A stretch of 64,000 nucleotides of DNA, from assembly GCF_018070045.1 (NCBI RefSeq), contig NZ_JAGPYK010000001.1:124001-188000 (forward strand). The letters run 5' to 3'. A model generated the notes under the pieces. The model did no database searches, was not told the DNA's origin, and saw only the letters and a list, made by a program, of their open reading frames with translations. This document shows positions 63,240 through 64,000 of the stretch, one piece after another. Numbering within the stretch: the first letter of the stretch is position 1; every line of letters begins with the position of its first letter. The position numbers were made by a program, and so were the translations under genes. The DNA comes from Micromonospora sp. U21 (GTDB lineage Bacteria; Actinomycetota; Actinomycetes; Mycobacteriales; Micromonosporaceae).

Positions 63240-63617
63240 TCAGCCGGCCGCGTCGGGAAGCTCCTGGCCGGTGGCGGAGACCAGCCGGGGCAGGTCCGCG
63301 CCGCGTACCGCCGGCAGGAGGACCTGCTGGCCGTCGTCGAGTCGGGCGACCGCCCGCCCGCGCGGGTCGGTGGCCAGCTCGACGACCCGGTCCCAGCCGA
63401 TCCGGCGCTGCCCCGTCAGCGCCCGCAGGCGCAGCTCCCGGGCGTCGGCGTCGGTGCCGGCCCGCCAGGCCCACACCCCGACGGCGAGCGGGACGAGCAG
63501 CACCGGCAGCAGGTACGCCCGGGCGTTGGCCAGCGGCAGGGCGCCGATGAAGGCGATGACCGCGGCCACCAGGATGGCTTGGTTGTACCGGAAACGGACG
63601 GTGTCGGGCGTACTCAC
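63240..63617 (-). CDS. Small PH-like membrane protein
   Basis: 125 aa from GTG 63617 (VSTPDTVRFRYNQAILVAAV). Two membrane helices (ILVAAVIAFIGALPLANAR and YLLPVLLVPLAVGVWAWRAG) are followed by a beta-rich domain (ELRLRALTGQRRIGWDRVVE, GRAVARLDDGQQVLLPAVRG) typical of the bacterial low-molecular-weight PH-domain family common in actinobacteria. Function unknown. Convergent with the 2-hydroxyacid dehydrogenase gene. Confidence 0.85.
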   Translation of the reverse strand: MSTPDTVRFRYNQAILVAAVIAFIGALPLANARAYLLPVLLVPLAVGVWAWRAGTDADARELRLRALTGQRRIGWDRVVELATDPRGRAVARLDDGQQVLLPAVRGADLPRLVSATGQELPDAAG

Positions 63618-63686
63618 CCTCTGATGATCCCACCACCGGCCAGTCCGGCTCGCGGCGGGCGGTGCCCGGGCGGGCCGCAGGCCGTA

Positions 63687-63704
63687 CAGTGACACGGGTC
63701 ACTG
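63687..63704. promoter_or_regulatory. Perfect 7-4-7 palindrome in a divergent gap
   Basis: CAGTGACACGGGTCACTG lies between the leftward PH-like gene (start 63617) and the rightward gene at 63835. It could be an operator for either. No regulator is adjacent in the window. Confidence 0.45.
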
Positions 63705-63834
63705 GCTCCTCCGGGTGACCGACGCGTAACCGATCTGGCCGCCGTTCGTTCTCGATTGTTGGGCAGCGGACCCGCAACGTCCGGTGGCCCTCACCGCCGC
63801 ACCGCCCCCGTGCCCCCTCACGAAGGCGACCGCC

Positions 63835-64000
63835 GTGCTCCTCGCGTACCCGTTCCGCCTCCTCGTGCCCCGCCGGGCGGCACCGGAGGCCGCCGTGTCC
63901 GCGGCGGTGGCGCTGCTCGTCCTCGCCGGTGCCGCTGACCTGGTCCCGACCTCGGTGGTGATCGCGCTGGCCGGTGGTGCGGGCGCCACGCTCGCCGGGG
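63835..64000 (+). CDS. Hydrophobic protein, partial (3' end outside window)
   Basis: GTG 63835 opens a frame to the window end (55 codons) with nearly all third positions G or C. The product (VLLAYPFRLLVPRRAAPEAA, then VSAAVALLVLAGAADLVPTS) has a membrane-helix-like segment and probably begins a polytopic membrane protein. GAAGGCGA lies about ten bases upstream. Family not recognisable from this short part. Confidence 0.5.
   Translation, partial: MLLAYPFRLLVPRRAAPEAAVSAAVALLVLAGAADLVPTSVVIALAGGAGATLAG

Overview
This window is high-GC actinobacterial chromosome, most likely Micromonosporaceae (Micromonospora or a close relative). The evidence is strong G/C preference at third codon positions, many GTG starts, GTGA/ATGA start-stop overlaps, and a backbone order etfB-etfA, cysteine desulfurase, mnmA, MetE-like gene, ligA, gatC-gatA-gatB that matches the order known in mycobacteria and other actinobacteria. 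The genus is inferred from family resemblance, not from a database search.

Region 1 (1-14 kb) is an accessory, decaying island just downstream of a tRNA-Lys(CTT) gene. It holds two broken replication-relaxation-type genes (0.9 and 8.9 kb), two paralogous P-loop kinases (one with a damaged Walker A), a HTH-TPR regulator with a 5-formyl-THF cyclo-ligase-like gene, a coupled set of small genes ending in a radical-SAM relic, a pentapeptide-repeat protein, a HAD protein, a possible FxLD-type lanthipeptide leader, a MarR regulator with its own palindromes, a J-domain protein with RQTRE-type repeats, a HIT-family gene whose catalytic motif is scrambled by two compensating frameshifts, and a FUSC-type exporter broken by two frameshifts. 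Disabling indels are concentrated here. In the rest of the window the only broken genes seen are deletion or truncation relics.

Region 2 (14-39 kb) carries small enzyme and regulator modules: SnoaL/YdeI/VOC genes; an ECF41-type sigma factor divergent from a carboxymuconolactone-decarboxylase-like gene; a Clp-N/HTH gene with a probably leaderless promoter covered by two 17-bp palindromes; a DUF4396 protein behind a CsoR-like palindrome; a TetR/DCC/membrane operon with two TTGAAC-N2-GTTCAA sites; a NagZ-like glycosidase divergent from a ROK regulator; several ABC transporters; a ribokinase relic lacking its middle; two DUF6232 paralogues flanking a direct-repeat array bounded by inverted repeats; an enoyl-CoA hydratase; and an IlvG-like ThDP enzyme.

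Region 3 (39-64 kb) is the conserved core: electron-transfer flavoprotein, tRNA thiolation (cysteine desulfurase feeding MnmA), DNA ligase, the Glu/Asp-tRNA amidotransferase, a membrane GGDEF-EAL protein with a long insertion, an AceE/transketolase-like enzyme, a metallophosphoesterase, a sugar-dehydrogenase-like lipoprotein, a GAF-SpoIIE phosphatase and a 2-hydroxyacid dehydrogenase. Between etfA and the desulfurase gene lies rearranged DNA: a 41-bp exact copy of part of the desulfurase gene sits inside an inverted repeat, next to a truncated anti-sigma-factor gene. No rRNA gene, CRISPR array, intact transposase, integrase or prophage was seen.
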